From positions 24,473,501 through 24,537,500 of the forward strand of contig NC_092568.1 in assembly GCF_037975245.1 (NCBI RefSeq): a DNA stretch of 64,000 bases, in the 5' to 3' direction. This DNA is from Apostichopus japonicus (taxonomy: Eukaryota; Echinodermata; Holothuroidea; Aspidochirotida; Stichopodidae). This document shows, piece by piece, positions 48,701 to 62,075 of the stretch (position 1 is its first letter; each line of letters starts with the position of its first letter). The notes under the pieces are model-generated. The model did no database searches, had not been told where the DNA came from, and worked only from the letters and a program-made list of their open reading frames with translations. Both the position numbers and the translations under genes were made by a program.

Positions 48701-50725
48701 CCCACTTCCCCAAATGTTTTTTCAAGCCCTGCCTCCCGCAGTGAACAATCACTTGGCCTTTAGATTGGTTTGTAAACTGCGAGATGGTGGTAATTGCTGT
48801 GGAAGAAACATGATCTCACATGACAAGCAATTTCGTAACAATAACATGAATAAAGATTTTGTGGTGTGCATAAGTTCATGCCCCTCTTTGGAGAAAAGTC
48901 CACGACCTTTGTATGGGACAGATCCTCGGGCATGTAAAATACAGTGGGCAAGCACATCCGTGGTAGAAGCGGACTCTTAGGCATGTACAGTTTGCACGCG
49001 AGAATATTAGAGAGTATTACAAACGACTTGGCCAAGACTAACAGAGACTTAGTGACTAGAGAATAAAAATTCAGTGCTCTCGTACTGATATATACGAGTT
49101 GATATTTTGTAAACTTCTTTTTCTGGCCAAAATTATCACTATAGGTTGACAGTTTATTAAATTAGATGTAAATTAATATGTTGTAACATGACTAAAATGA
49201 GTACTATGCACTACACACAGTTTGGATCAAACAAACCTGGTAGATATTTAAATTAATTTAACTGCATGACTCAATTGAGTAAGAATGCTCTTATAATTGA
49301 GAGGAGACAGTGTACGTCAGGATCAAACAGTTGATGCAATTTATAAATTAATAATGAATTTAACTACTTTTTCTTTCAGTTTAAGTATGAGTGAAGCATG
49401 AACTGTGTATTATTTGTGTACTTTTCAACATATACTGTAGTATATACTGACGGAGGTGTGTGACTTCGATTGTGTTGTAGTGTTAATCATATGTACTCAT
49501 CCTGAAGTACTTCAATCAACCAGACAATGAAATCCACAAATTTAACAACAGGGGTTTTCTAAACTGGCTTTCCTAGCCCAATCACAAACAACAAGTTTCA
49601 CAACCTGCTTTACATGAAAGTTTGGATATTGAAAGAGATACACACCATGATACACACATCATGATTGTGACCACAAAGGTATGTCAAGTGTGGAGAGCAC
49701 TTTTCCCTACTCCATTTCAATAATTTACAGCAAATGTTAGGGGTTATAATTTGTTTCCCTTTTCTTTTTTTCTATAAAATTGAAATATGGCATTTGTTGC
49801 ATTTAAAACACATCTTTCCAGCAGTCTATCTCCATGGTTACAAAGGTATGTACCACATTTGTACTGGGTACTATATCTTTTAATGGACATGTGGGAAACT
49901 ACATTAGTTACTAGGACTTAGTGCTGAGAAGAGCATGGACAGAAACAACTGACAACACCAGTGACAAATGGCTTTAATGCCTTGGGAGTTGTTGCGGTGA
50001 CACCCTGCCTCTTTCCCCAACCCCTCTCCAAAATATTAACCTTAAAACTACTGTAACTACCAAATGTCACCAAGGAACCTTTTTAGCTGATTTAGTACCT
50101 AAGCAATCAACATGCATTACCTTTACAAATATACATACTTGGTATGGCCTTTTCCAGGCTTATTTTGAAAACCTGACAAAGTAAATATACAGAAATTAAG
50201 TTACCAGCTTTTTGGACACTGAGAAACTCTGGCAATTGTAATGTAGAAGAGAAACAATGCGAGAGGTTTGAAGCAAACATCAATTTAGCACTGTCTATAT
50301 ATACCTCCCTACTGAATTCACTTCATATGGAAATAAAAGACAAAATTGCTAACACCTAATTTCTTCAAGTAATGTTTACTGCTTCTGTGCATTCGTTTTG
50401 TTCATTGTTAACTATTTACTGTTTTGTAGTCGCATTGGAATACCATGGTTGAAAACCTCATCATAGTTTGTTCTGGTAAAGCATTGAAAATTTAAGTACT
50501 TTCAAGTCTTCAAATGTCACTGCACTATTTTTCATCACTTGGATGAAGTAATTAAATGGTTTATAAGGTCGCTCAAGCCCATCTACAGTACAGATACAGG
50601 GTGAAAACAGCTTGGACTTACCTCTCTTGTCGCAAGGCATACTCTAACATCTTAATTCTTCTCACCAAGTCTCGTTTCAGGTTCTCCTGGCCTTTCCGCT
50701 CTCCTTGGAGGAAAGCGATACGAGC
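28959..50725 (-). CDS. STRN: Striatin, PP2A B''' subunit / STRIPAK scaffold (17 exons, 5' end outside window)
   Basis: Striatins tether PP2A A/C subunits, MOB4, STRIP and GCKIII kinases in the cytoplasmic STRIPAK complex. Minus-strand exons: 50622-50725, 47547-47617, 44912-44990, 39559-39747, 39016-39187, 37138-37279, 35711-35827, 35049-35189, 34454-34602, 33599-33777, 33277-33324, 32819-32940, 32227-32394, 31245-31388, 30946-31050, 29618-29704, 28959-29128. All junctions are GT-AG, all phases agree, and the sum is 2187 nt (728 residues plus TGA). Vertebrates have three paralogues (STRN, STRN3, STRN4). This is probably the single invertebrate orthologue, so the symbol is generic. The exon encoding the N-terminal caveolin-binding segment (HFLQHEW region) was not found between 50726 and 64000, so intron 1 exceeds 13 kb. 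Gene identity is certain; individual exon ends are by eye. Confidence 0.95.
29822..30150 (+). pseudogene. L2/CR1-like LINE 3' end (RT C-terminus and 3' UTR)
   Basis: From 29822 the plus strand encodes a typical LINE ORF2 C-terminus: SFSVAGPRLWNALPVDTRNS, then FKAALKTHLFKKSFF and a TAA at 30065. After the stop, AGCGCCATTGAGTGTTTTTA and TGTGCGCTTTACCAAGTG resemble the short L2/CR1 3' UTR. The element ends in three CCTTAA hexamers, like the microsatellite tails of these clades. It is 5'-truncated to about 330 bp and lies in a striatin intron on the opposite strand. Confidence 0.75.
34049..34453 (-). other. Open read-through of striatin exon into its intron
   Basis: The reading frame of exon 34454-34602 stays open for a further 134 codons beyond its splice donor, to a stop at 34049-34051. 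The predicted tail is hydrophobic in places (LVLLLVEIIFLVV). Retention of this intron would yield a striatin lacking the WD40 propeller. The stretch crosses a G-run near 34273, where sequence length may be unreliable. It is more likely chance than coding, but unusually long for this composition. Confidence 0.3.
36740..37150. repeat. Degenerate intronic repeat containing splice-donor-like copies
   Basis: A loosely repeated unit of GATAGAG(A/G)G..., then CCTAACTGACCTGG recurs near 36748-36780, 36918-36960, 37024-37043, 37071-37110 and 37097-37150. The last copy includes the real striatin donor at 37137 (minus strand CCAG|GTCAGTTAGG). Copy spacing is irregular and identity is low, so this is a tentative call. 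Confidence 0.4.
46890..47320. repeat. About 140-bp tandem repeat, three copies, carrying DR1 sites
   Basis: Three successive copies start at CACCAA(A/C) near 46893, 47040 and 47172. They share CATCCACA(C/T)(A/G)CCAAGTATGA, TATCCATG(A/C)TT and GGTTTTCAGAGTTTGAC. Each ends in a nuclear-receptor-like half-site pair: TGAACTTTGACCT (47025-47037), TGACCTTTGACCT (47159-47171) and TGACCTTTGACTT (47306-47318). It lies in the striatin intron between exons 44912-44990 and 47547-47617. Similar sequence appears once at about 5310-5410. Confidence 0.8.
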
Positions 50726-53700
50726 CTAAAAAATGAAAAAATATCTCGATCAATATCAATGGGAATAAAAGACAAACTTTCACAAGTACTGGGAAAACAA
50801 TAAGTTAGCTGTAAAGGTAGGTTGGTTTTGGAAATGTATAGAGATCTACTTACTCAAAGAAAGGCATTAACCAAAAGAAGGAATCCTTTTTCTTGATGCA
50901 CACACACTTAGAACGACTTCAACATAAAGTAGAATTCAGAAGACAAACAAAGCTATTCACTCGCTGATATTACAACTTTTTTTTTATTGCAGATGTGATC
51001 GAACTTTGTATTAGTAATTCTCCTTTACCAAATGTTGTGTAAGAATGACTTTAACGATGTCTATCATTCCTGTCGCATAGGACCTGATGAACTGCACTAT
51101 AACAGATGACCTGTAACTTTTTTGCCAAATCCGACACAAGATAGATCTATACTACAATTTGCTCTTAGCACTGCACAGAATCTGTTAATAAAGATTTGGA
51201 GTAAGTAGAGCACATAGCGGACTAATACTTCTTCTTCTTTAAAGATTTATGTAAATCTTATGGATTAACTATTGGCAGCTATAGTCATTGCTATCAGTGT
51301 CTCTATTTCCAGAGATACCATTCCTTGACAAGTCAGACTTTCGATACCAGATTTAACTCAACACAGGTGCAGCATATTTAAAAAGTACCCTCCTCTGGAT
51401 GATGACAGCACAACGAGATGTAACTTCTTGCCTATAACTTTGCAATTATGCCACCGAAAAAATTTGCAATTTCCTTCCCTAGGCTCTGATCAAGTTTGCT
51501 GATTCGTTTCTGATTGAGGGGCTTCAAACGTCATGGAAAACAAAGTCTTCCAAAAATAAAGGTTTCGTGTTGGATACTAGATACAGTAAGTTAACTAAAA
51601 TCATATAACAGTAAAATTTATGGAAAAACCACAAAATTATATGAAATGTCAAATCAGTACAATAACATCAGCGGGGACGAATCTGGAACTTTTGTGATAA
51701 AATTGCAACATTGCCCGGAGCAAAGAAAAATCAAATTTCATTTTGATCTGTACTGTCCAAATTCAGTCACTAACAAGCAAGTATTGAAGCAAATGTGTGT
51801 CAAACCTGACAAATTTGCACTACACACAAAGAACTGCAGGAATGTACTTTCAATGCAAAATATGACACAGATTTTGCAGCTAATCGTTTTCTGTTGTTTT
51901 GTCCCCTTGCTCGTATCAATCTCTTTGCATAAATGCCTTAAAATAGAATAGAAAAGCAGATAGTTTATCAGATTAATTCTTAAGTCGGACGCTAACAGTG
52001 CTGGCATTCATACAATCAACAAATCTATGCTAAGTTGGTGAACACCATTGGGAACGAAGCAAGTGCACCCTGTATCATTTTCAAACATTGGCACAAAATA
52101 TGACCTTTTGTCCTAAAATCATGAATCATATAATAACTGTCTGCCACTAAACAAAACTTCTGAGGAAATTTGGTGACTTTCCATTCACTAAGTGTAGCCC
52201 TTACTGTAAGTATACTTTCCAATGCTGATTGATCTTTGATCTTAACTTCCTGAACAACACATATATATAGGATCTAAATGGGATCCTTTAGCATGTTTGC
52301 ATAGCATCCATTCATTCCTTTGGCAGGAGAACCTTTCCTGTGTTTGCAGAAAATGTTTCGAATGTCCTTCTGATGACCTTTGGGTTACAATTTCAAAACA
52401 AGTCTAATATTGCTCACCACACAACAAACAATAAATTAAGCTTTTAGTGGTGGACAAATTTGGTAACATACACTGAGTGCTACAGAAAGGAATTTCAAGC
52501 AATGAAACCGCTATATGACCAGTGACCACAAGTTACTCGACACCCCAATTTACTAGTATGGCCACTACCCAAAATGGTAAGTCCATGTTTCATCAAAGTC
52601 CATAGAAGATCATTTGAGAAGAAGCCTTTCGTAAATTGTGGACTGACAGATCTACAGAAGGATAAAATAATGGCTGTTAATTGGCTGTATCTTCCTTTGC
52701 TGTCATGAACTAAAATCTTTTCTACTGTTTTTGTGAGATTAAACATTTCTATGAAATTGTACAGGTCTACAGTAAGACTCAATAATATCTTTACTCTTTG
52801 CCTTAGAACTTAACTTTCAGAAAAGTCCTAATCTTTTACAATGATCAGACGTTTGTGTTTATGTCTTCGAGGCACAAAACATCTTCGCAAGTGAGGAATT
52901 TGTTTACAGCAGTTGCAGTGTATTCATCACTCGCACGGAACTGCGAAGCTGAGGTACTCTATAAACCAGCTGGAAATTTTCAAAGAGATATGTTCTTGTT
53001 TGGTTGGTTCAGTAGAACGCTATAACCGTGACACAATACCCCCCTAGCTATAAGATTATGTTTGTGTTTGGATAATCAAAGTCATTTTGCCTTGGGTAGA
53101 CCTCTTTGCTTCTGAACTTGTTATACGGTAGAGAATATATACGGCATAGCAAATCTTGCAATTGAGCACATGTATGGCTTATAAATAATAGAAAGCAAAC
53201 TTGTTTCTGTACTTCGCTGTTGTAAATGTTAAGTTATTTCAGTGGTGGGCTATGCAATATCTAGCATAGAGTCAAGTCTCAAAAACCTATTGGGTTTTAT
53301 AACATAGGGGTGAGTTTCACTGTTCAGTTTTTTGAAAACTTCGGTTCTCTACCATGCCAGATTGTCAATGAGAATCCCCAGAACTGCTTTGGATATTTAC
53401 GAATGACGACACATACCTGTCTTCACTCTACATATGCACTAATATCTACCTCGACTACAGAAGTTGGTAACATTTTAGTACTAACCCCCCTTTTGAAAAA
53501 TGCAATTACCTAGATTTAAAATGCTGAATTTCCATATCAATTTGTGCTTTGTAAATAATTATCCTAGACTCCACTATACTATTAGACTCCACAATTAATT
53601 CTATTATATCCAACGGCTCCATTTAGTCTAGCATAAACATTTCAACACTTTATCCTCTCTCCTCTGATCACTATACCTTAGACTAGACAAGAACATCATG

Positions 53701-56700
53701 TACAGCAATTCTGCATTATAGCTCAGTTTGATTTTGGCTACCCTCAATAAAAAGAAAAACAAAGTCACACATTTTAATATTAGCAAAACAGTTATCCAAA
53801 TATATAGTGTGGGGAGGGAAATGATCTTCAGATGATAAATCACCGCATTCTTGCTTTAACCTTTCTCCATGGTAGATGCCACAAAGCCTATCCCTCTTTA
53901 AGTCAATAAAAATGTGTTACTTTTTGATGGGAAGTATAATTCAACAAATATGTGTTACTTTGCATTACTCTTGAAGGAGAGATCCTTTTGTCAGGTTTCA
54001 ATGATAACAAGTATATTACATGCCCATTGATTATGATGACTCCTGCTACTCTGACCAATTGTGAAAGCTTCTTGGTAAAGAAAACCACATAATTTTTTTT
54101 ATACATTACCTTAGTGGTGAAATTTTCTTAAGCAAATGTGTAGTTGGCATGAAATTGTTAAGTCTGGAAAACTCCCTGGTTTCAGTATTTATGAGCATGA
54201 TACTAGGTTATTGAATAGACTGTTAGTTGTTTTGGATGGGTACCGATGATAGTGTTGGGACATTTCGCCAAGAAATCAAGCCCTCTGAGACAACAGAACA
54301 TATATTAAACATTAGTAACAAGTCCAGGTGTCCTACAGGCTACAGTCTCATCACTATTTCCGTTCCCCTCTCCTAGACAGGCTCTATTTATTAGATTCTC
54401 TGGTCCCATCTCAAACAATGATAATAAAATAAATGTAACATACATTAATTTATAATCATCTTGAGAGTACAATATTTAGTCATAAATTCCCTCCATAATT
54501 TCCATATTTTTTCGGTCTTGGAGCACTGGTAACTATCCGTCAGGACACATTTTCTAGACCGTAAACACATACCCCTCACCCCCCCCCCCCCCTTATTAGT
54601 CACAAACAGAAAAGCTATTTGATGCTAACATAATTCTCGCTATTGCAGAAAGACCGTAGAAAAGTCTGATAATGTTACTATTAAATTAGATGCATGAACA
54701 GCGTTGAGAACATAATTAGACGGTCTATAAATAGTAAATGGAAGCATTCAAACACTAAGATTTTCAGGGCAGAAGAAATTTACTAATAAATTCTGCAGCT
54801 GTCAACAGATTGGCTTTCTTATTTCTCTCAAGAAAAAAACATTTTCTCTCCTGAAAGAGACTATATTTCGAAGATATGTTACAATAATTTTCTTAGAACT
54901 ACGAAGTTGATAAATCAGCAATTTTACCAGCATCCAGACAAAATATAACAGAGATCCAGGCACATGTAAACAACAATTCTCAAGTGCTAGAGAGAGAGGG
55001 AAAGGGGAAAAAACATCCTCATTTCTCACCACGACTTGAAAACAAATAGTGATTCGAAACCTTACGCCAATGTATTGCATAAGGTCACAGATTTCATAAG
55101 CTCCCAAGATATACAAGCCTTTATAAACTGACTACATACAATAATTATACAATTTCATGTTGTGTGATAGGACTTCTCAAACTGTTGCAAATCACTACAT
55201 TTTGAGCTATTTATCTGATTATGATTAAATCTGCCATTCATGCAACTGGGAACACAGACTACACATTGCCAAATCCCTGTGTCTGTTTCAGTTCTCTACT
55301 TCCTATAGAATGTGTAATTAAAGAGTCATCATTGCAATGCCATCTTCCTGTGCACTCAATGGAATTCCTCAACAGACAGACGCAAGGCATGCAGAGTATG
55401 GACCGAGTGCTCTACATCCCACTACCACAGTGAGTCTATTCTGAGTGCTGTAGTAGTACTGCTAAATGATAAAGGACTACTGTATGTGTTACATGCTCAA
55501 TACACACGTGAAAGAAATATTTACTACCAGAGAAACCCATTAAATGGACTGACCGACTTCATAAGAACTTTATAGCGTCTCAGTTTTGCTGTAGACCTGC
55601 TAGTGCTGTGCAAAGTACTGCAGCTTGTATGTATAACCTACAGTAATATCATAGATCTAGTGAAAACTCAGTAGAGTTCATCTGGGTACAAGTGGATCCA
55701 AGCAAAAGACAAAAGGATATATACTGTAAACAATGTTTACTACAGTATAGGGACCCTGACATGTAGACTTAAGATGGTGAGAGAGGGGCAGGGCTCACAA
55801 CAATGTTCAGTTGTGTTGAAATGACTGCTTGTGGTGGCACCATGCCCTTCCATATATTTACTGTTGTGAAGAATAGTCGGGCGGGAAGGGGCTGGAGGGG
55901 GGGGGGGGAACCGTCCCATCTTAGCACCAGGAGCCTTGTAGTACAAGTTTGTAACAAAACAAAACAACAAAAACAAACCCAGAACCAGTGTTAAAATGGA
56001 AATCTAGGTTCTGTTTATTACATAATAACATCTGATTGGTAAAATATCAACTTTCACTTTTCCCTGTGAAAATATATGACAGGAAATAATAGCTGTGTAA
56101 TTGGTATACAACAGAAAGATATGGTTCAGTACAGCACACATGTATACTGAAAAACACCAGTGCAATACTGTAGCTCATACCACCGAGTACAGTAAATGAA
56201 TTACAGACTCCATGTGAGTACATGTGCCTTACCAAAATTTCAGCAAAGTCAATTTTCATTATAAGAAGAATGGTAAAAATAAAGTGTGTTAACATGACAT
56301 GAAAATCACAAAACCAACCAGATCTAAAAAATTGTAATGCAAGAACAATGGAGGCCACAACAACTACAAGAGGTGGGTGGTAAACCCGGACCAGGGCAAA
56401 GAAGCGAACCATCTGATAAACAGTTAATTACCATGGAGATTGATGATGGTTTAAATGAGAGAGAGAGAGAGCAGAGCAGTATATATATCCTAGATGTCAA
56501 GTGTCTTCTCTATGACTATTGCACTTCTGTGGAGACACGTGACACTACTGTACATGTGCTGGCATGTTTATATGAACACACCTGCCCCTAATTCCACTGA
56601 TGCACAGCAGTCCACATTCCTGTTACTAGACTTTTAGTAGTTTTAGCTGCACTCAGTTTCTTACATACTCTCATGCAGCCAAAGTGAGGAGCCTTCTGCT

Positions 56701-59700
56701 ATATACCCAATGCAGACAGAATGGCCAGGGAAAAGAACTAACATCTTATTTTATTTGTGTTAACAAATTTTTAGCTCTAGATTTGTAATTTACATTAACA
56801 ATTTATGTACTGCACAATTATTAAATAAAAGTAGGTCACACAACTAACTTCTTTCAGAAACAAATATTGAATTTACCTGGTGTTTATGTTAACATGCTAC
56901 TTTCTGTTAGCGTCATGTAGTGTTAGTCCAGCTTGTGTTAATTATTGAAAGATGTTCCACAAGACATGATATCTGTCAGTGGACACAGGTAAAGTGAAAA
57001 TTAGTAAAACAATTATACAAACAATGGTATTATCGAAAGGAAAAGGAGGACTTTCAACATCCTAACAGGTCACAATTAACCTTGCTACTGTTCAAGTTTA
57101 GTAATTTAATAGTGAGTTGACATACATATCTACTATATAATATCACTGACAGGAAATCACAGGATATCCAACTGATGTAATTTAAGTAGTTTTCCAATGT
57201 TTGTTGTTTATAATAAACATATTCAGCTTTGCTTGCCTAAAAATACCACGTGTGTGTTCCTCTCAACTCTCCCCAATGGGGAGAATCTGAACAACTCTGT
57301 TCATCTCTTTAACTTCCATTCCATGTTGCCAAAAAAAAAGGTCCATTTTAATTGGAAATGATTTCATGACATTTTATGACACATCACCGACACATCGAAC
57401 AGATCACAGTATCAAAGCTCTGTATTATAGACACCAAGTAAGCCTACTGCTGTCTGTCATGAGTTACTGCTAAGGTTACCACCATGTATGTATGAGTCAT
57501 TTAGACCTGTACAAAGAGAGATAGTAGAGAGAGAGACAGACAGAGGGGGAGATGAAAGAGACAAATGGAGGGAAAGAGATGAGAACCCCATGTGCACATG
57601 AGATGTATCTGCAGCATGCTGGAGTACTCAACAGTAGCACATGTATGGAAGTAATTTACAGCCACACTAGTATAGGAATCTTAATCCCCTGACATCCTCA
57701 TAATGTTTTCATGGTTGCTAGTGGTACTGTTAGAATTGAACCCTGAGGATTGGTGCTTTTACAGACTTTACACAATTGTCTGTTCTTATAATTAGAATTT
57801 CACAATGTAGTACTAATAGTTGCACTTTCCCTTTTGTGGGGTGTAAAAATAAATAATTTCTTTTTATCACAGTATTCCTTATATATATAAAGGAATACTT
57901 TGATATCGGTTCTTTCTGTAAAAACATTCAAACTCAAATGGTCTTTGTTTTCAAGAAAATATAAAGTCAAGCTAATTCATGAAATGTTTTCATACAAACT
58001 ATTTAAGGCTGCTAAATGTTTGATTATTGTTGGTGTAAATTAAGTGGCTAAAGTTGACTATTTCAGTCTTGTTTAGGCAGAAACAAAAATACCGAACTTA
58101 ATTGTCATATATCACTTATATTCCTGAAATACTTGTAGGCTTACATCATGTCACTACCTAGAGGTCAACTAACTGACATACTCCTGATGTCATGCTTCCA
58201 AGACACTGCATGAACCCTTCCTGCACAGACACACACACACTTGTACTGTACAGCACACTGAAGAGCAATCCACAATATTGTAATGTACCAACTCTCTTGA
58301 ATGTGTCAAGCCTTAACAGTTATTCACCAGAGAGGAAGTTAACTAGAGGACTATACTTCACTGTGAGTGCAATGCCTGTCACCTTCATTTAAGTTTTGAA
58401 CAGTCACACACAGTGAGGAACTTTCAGCACTGAAAAATCAATAAGGAATGGCTTATTAACTGGAAACCCAGGTAAGCCCAAAGAGGCTTACAGTACACAG
58501 AATAGGAGTCTGACATGTATACATGTACACAAAGTAATAGAACATATGAAAGAACTGGGAAGGATTAACAGGTAAACTTGATATATGCATACAGACTCAA
58601 TATTGTTTACATAATCTGTTGTGTACATAATTGCAATAAATGGTGAAGAGAATAAATACCTTACCATAAAACTTTATTTTATTTTTTATATGGCTTTAAT
58701 CATTTGAAATGCTATACAAGATCCATTTAATACAACCTAATGGGCAATAGTTTGCACAGATCTGTTGACCCTCCTGAACAGGTTAGGTTTAAAGGTATGG
58801 TAGTTTCCTCAAAACAAGTTTTGTGTGCTATAAAATAAATACATTCCAAATTACTTTTTACAACTTTTCCTATGAACGATTGTCAGCTCATACACTTCAC
58901 AAGGCTGACAGATCATATTTCAGGGGGACTGAAGGGCTTCTAACTGCATATAATACATCCAACATTCAAAAATGGTGCAGCTGACCTTTTGGTGGTGGAT
59001 ATCTAGTATTGAAATTGGAGGATGATCTGGATAGAGTGGTGGTCACATCAGGTTACTGACAGCTAGCAGCTTGGCTCCCCATGCTATCGTAGCCTGGCTT
59101 GGCCTGGAAATACCAGCGAGGATAAATACTTAGGAGCGAATATACCATCGAAGATTCAGACTAGGCAGGAAGTACCAGGATATGACAAAATATGGAACAT
59201 CGACAGGGCTGATTCTCAAGAAACTGTGATCTAATTTATTGGACAACTTATCATTTTTGCTGTCCAAATTGCAAATTTGGTAGTCCAGATATGAACAGCT
59301 ATTAATGTCTATGTAGCTGTGCAGACCTCTGGACTCGATTCCCCAAATCTTTGTTAATCATTGTCATATAGCACAGACACATTCCTTTCATCTCACAGCC
59401 TTTGTATAGAGAAGCTGCACAATTCCTCCCAGCACCTCATCAATGACGAGAACATCTCTTCACTGAACTTGTCTATTGACCATAATACAGTACATACTAT
59501 TTGTTGTTATGCAATGTATATATATAAGCACAAAAACAATATTGTTAGAGCCCAGTGTATCAGGAAACGATTTATGCATGCTTTAAATTCATGCAACTGT
59601 TACCCACTGATCCCATAATCTTCTAAAGGTTATCATTCATCCACGTTCAGCACTGTGGCCATCAATACTACTGTATGCATTTAGTACAGATTGTGCTAGT

Positions 59701-59844
59701 CTTTTGAAAATCAATACGTTTTCTACAAACTTTCATAAAGACGTCAACCTCATATAAAAAATATAACACAGATCTATAAACAGATAAACCTTCCCTGGAC
59801 TGGCCAGCATTGTAAACCCAGAATTTCATACGCAGACAAATCAT

Positions 59845-59875
<31 letters not shown>

Positions 59876-61980
59876 CAAAAACAAAGCTAGCAAAACCAAA
59901 AGACAATTTAACAGTTCAATCAACACTGTCTAGTATAAATTTACATACTGTACAACCGTACATGCAGACACTGTACAAATCATGCACACAGAGAGACTGC
60001 TGGTGTTATTCCTCATCATCAGCAGCAAGCACTCGTGAGGAATTTGGTTTCTATGTCAACTATTACTCGACGTGAAAGTCAATTTGTGCACTGTTTCGCT
60101 TTTTCTAAGCATGCATGAAGTATTGACCAGTGATGAACTTGCATTAATCACAAGTACTGTTTCACCTCTCTTTATCTATATAGTGTTGTTTACTCTATTG
60201 ATGGTACTGTACTTGTCAATAATAAATGCAGAGAGCACTCAGAGGCAATTCACAAATTAACCAACATCATTGTTGATGTTCCAGACAAATTGAAATCCTC
60301 ACAAATTATACTTATAGCAACAAGGAAATACTGGGGATAGAAGTGCTTCTTGGAAGTCGGAACAGTCTGAACCATTTTGTGGTTAACTAAAAACTGTGCA
60401 AGTTAGTTTAGGTTTGAAAACAAAATAAAAGATATACAAGAATCAATAGCTTTTCTTCTAAATGTATTGTACCAGTAGGGTTGTTTGTACCTTACATTTG
60501 TTCTTTACCCACAAACATTGTGGTATAAAATTAATTACTCACAGCCTTGTTTGCTGTAACAGTTGGTTGTAGGGTATATTGATATTCTGGACTTCCTTGA
60601 TAGTCATTTGATACATCACTTTGCACAGACTAACCCTATTTAGGTCATAGTTCATGCAAGAGCTCTGAATGATATAACAGTGTGTTCATATTGGTCACAC
60701 ATCTGGTCCAATATAGGCACGTCACTGAACAGGCTTGCATACCACAGTAGTGTATGCAGTACAGTATATGTACCAGACTTGACCATTCTGCAATCAGTGG
60801 CAGGAAATTGGGGCTGATGTGATTTATGAGCTTGGGAAATGTAGAAAGACTTGACATTCTAGAATACACTGTTGATCACCTTGAATTTGTAATTATCTAT
60901 GGAGCAATACATGAAGGTGTGTTAAGAAACAAAACAGAGTCAAACAAGCTTCCATTAAATTTGATTGTGGTGCAATTAATAATGGCTCCCACTCAATAAA
61001 TGTACATCAAAATATAGCAATTTAGTTCCACATAAGACCTGTCAAAAAGGGAATACAATTGATCCATGGCAATTCTACAAACAAACAAAACAAAAAACAA
61101 AAAATCTTTGTTCATGGTGTTCCCATACCAGTATAAAATTATAAATATAATTATCTGATTAATTTTATTTGAAAACATCAATGAATATCTTTGCTCATTA
61201 CATATGACATTATTGGAAATGTTTGCATTGTGTACTGTTGCTGCAGAAATTTGTGATGAATGAATTAATAAAAGATATCCCCATGATTTATTCTGAAGGC
61301 TCTTCATATAAACAAACACAGTATTAAAAGCTCCATATCTGTATCTTGACGAAATCGCAATCACAGATTAAACTGTCAAAAATACTCAATTTTGAGTTGG
61401 TAATAATCAATGACAACCAACCAACACAGTTGTAATTCTGTAAGCAAAATCTTGAATAAAGTTTTGTTACAATGTGTTAGCAGGTTTTTAGGAAAGAGTG
61501 AGTTTTAAGATTTCTCACGATCCATTAGTGTTACCAAGATAGAACATTCACAGTAGGGCTGCTCTTTGCCATTCATTGAATAAACTTGGACTTTGCATTA
61601 GTACATCATCAGCAGAACAGGATTTGCACATATTTATACACATATTCATGATAAGTAAGCTTTCTCTCAGTGAATACACACTGGTATTATTCCTATGACA
61701 TGTTACAATAGAATGTTTTGCACTCAACAGAGGTTGATGTTTAGGCTATACACAGCTGTGGGGCCCAGTGGATACAGCTTTGTTTGCACATTAGGCTATA
61801 AAATACTGTAAGGATCATTCATAAATGAACAAGAAACTTCATTTGGGAAGTCTCATAATTAAGTCGCATATACTATGTGAGAAAACTGTGGTGTATTAAA
61901 TCACAAACTTTATATGCATTTTATTGTGGAAAGCAATTTGCAATGGTACAATGGTACGGTATGACTCTTGTGCATAGCGT
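50726..61980. other. Striatin intron 1 (part); no exon found
   Basis: No open frame here resembles striatin or any other protein I recognise. It holds a C14 run at 54579-54592, a CA-rich microsatellite at 59847-59878, and a GA-rich tract near 57520-57570. Short generic repeats resemble those elsewhere in the window (for example TTTCATCAAAGTC near 52590). The missing first striatin exon should lie beyond 64000. Confidence 0.5.
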
Positions 61981-61986
61981 CTAAGG

Positions 61987-62075
61987 CAGGGGTTCACTAA
62001 CTGGGGTGCATGAACCCAAGTGGGTGCATGAGTCCATCCCAGGGGGTTCGTGAGACATTTCTGAAAGTCAAAACT
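61987..62075 (+). mobile_element. Possible hAT terminal fragment
   Basis: CAGGGGTTCACTAACTGGGG, followed by tracts of TGCATGA(A/G)(C/T)CC and GGGGGTTCGTGAGACATT, resembles the ends of hAT-type elements that start CAGGGGTTC(C/T)CAAC. I found no matching inverted end or target duplication within the next 400 bp, so it would be a solo end or a decayed copy. Confidence 0.3.

Larger units (their letters stand above)
34454..50725 (-). other. Striatin N-terminal coiled-coil and linker exons
   Basis: The first visible exon reads ARIAFLQGERKGQENLKRDL, then RRIKMLEYALRQER: the coiled coil that dimerises striatin and binds the PP2A A subunit. It is followed by RQLLRQYLQEIGYTDTILDV, a family hallmark. 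The linker is acidic (PEDEDIDNDLEDSAVDSGDE) and contains two similar short modules, QTSGDWAPG (exon 37138-37279) and PTSGDWHVDQ (exon 35711-35827). A Ser/Pro-rich stretch follows (exon 35049-35189). The linker is where striatins differ most between species, so boundaries rest on splice signals and phase. Confidence 0.88.
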
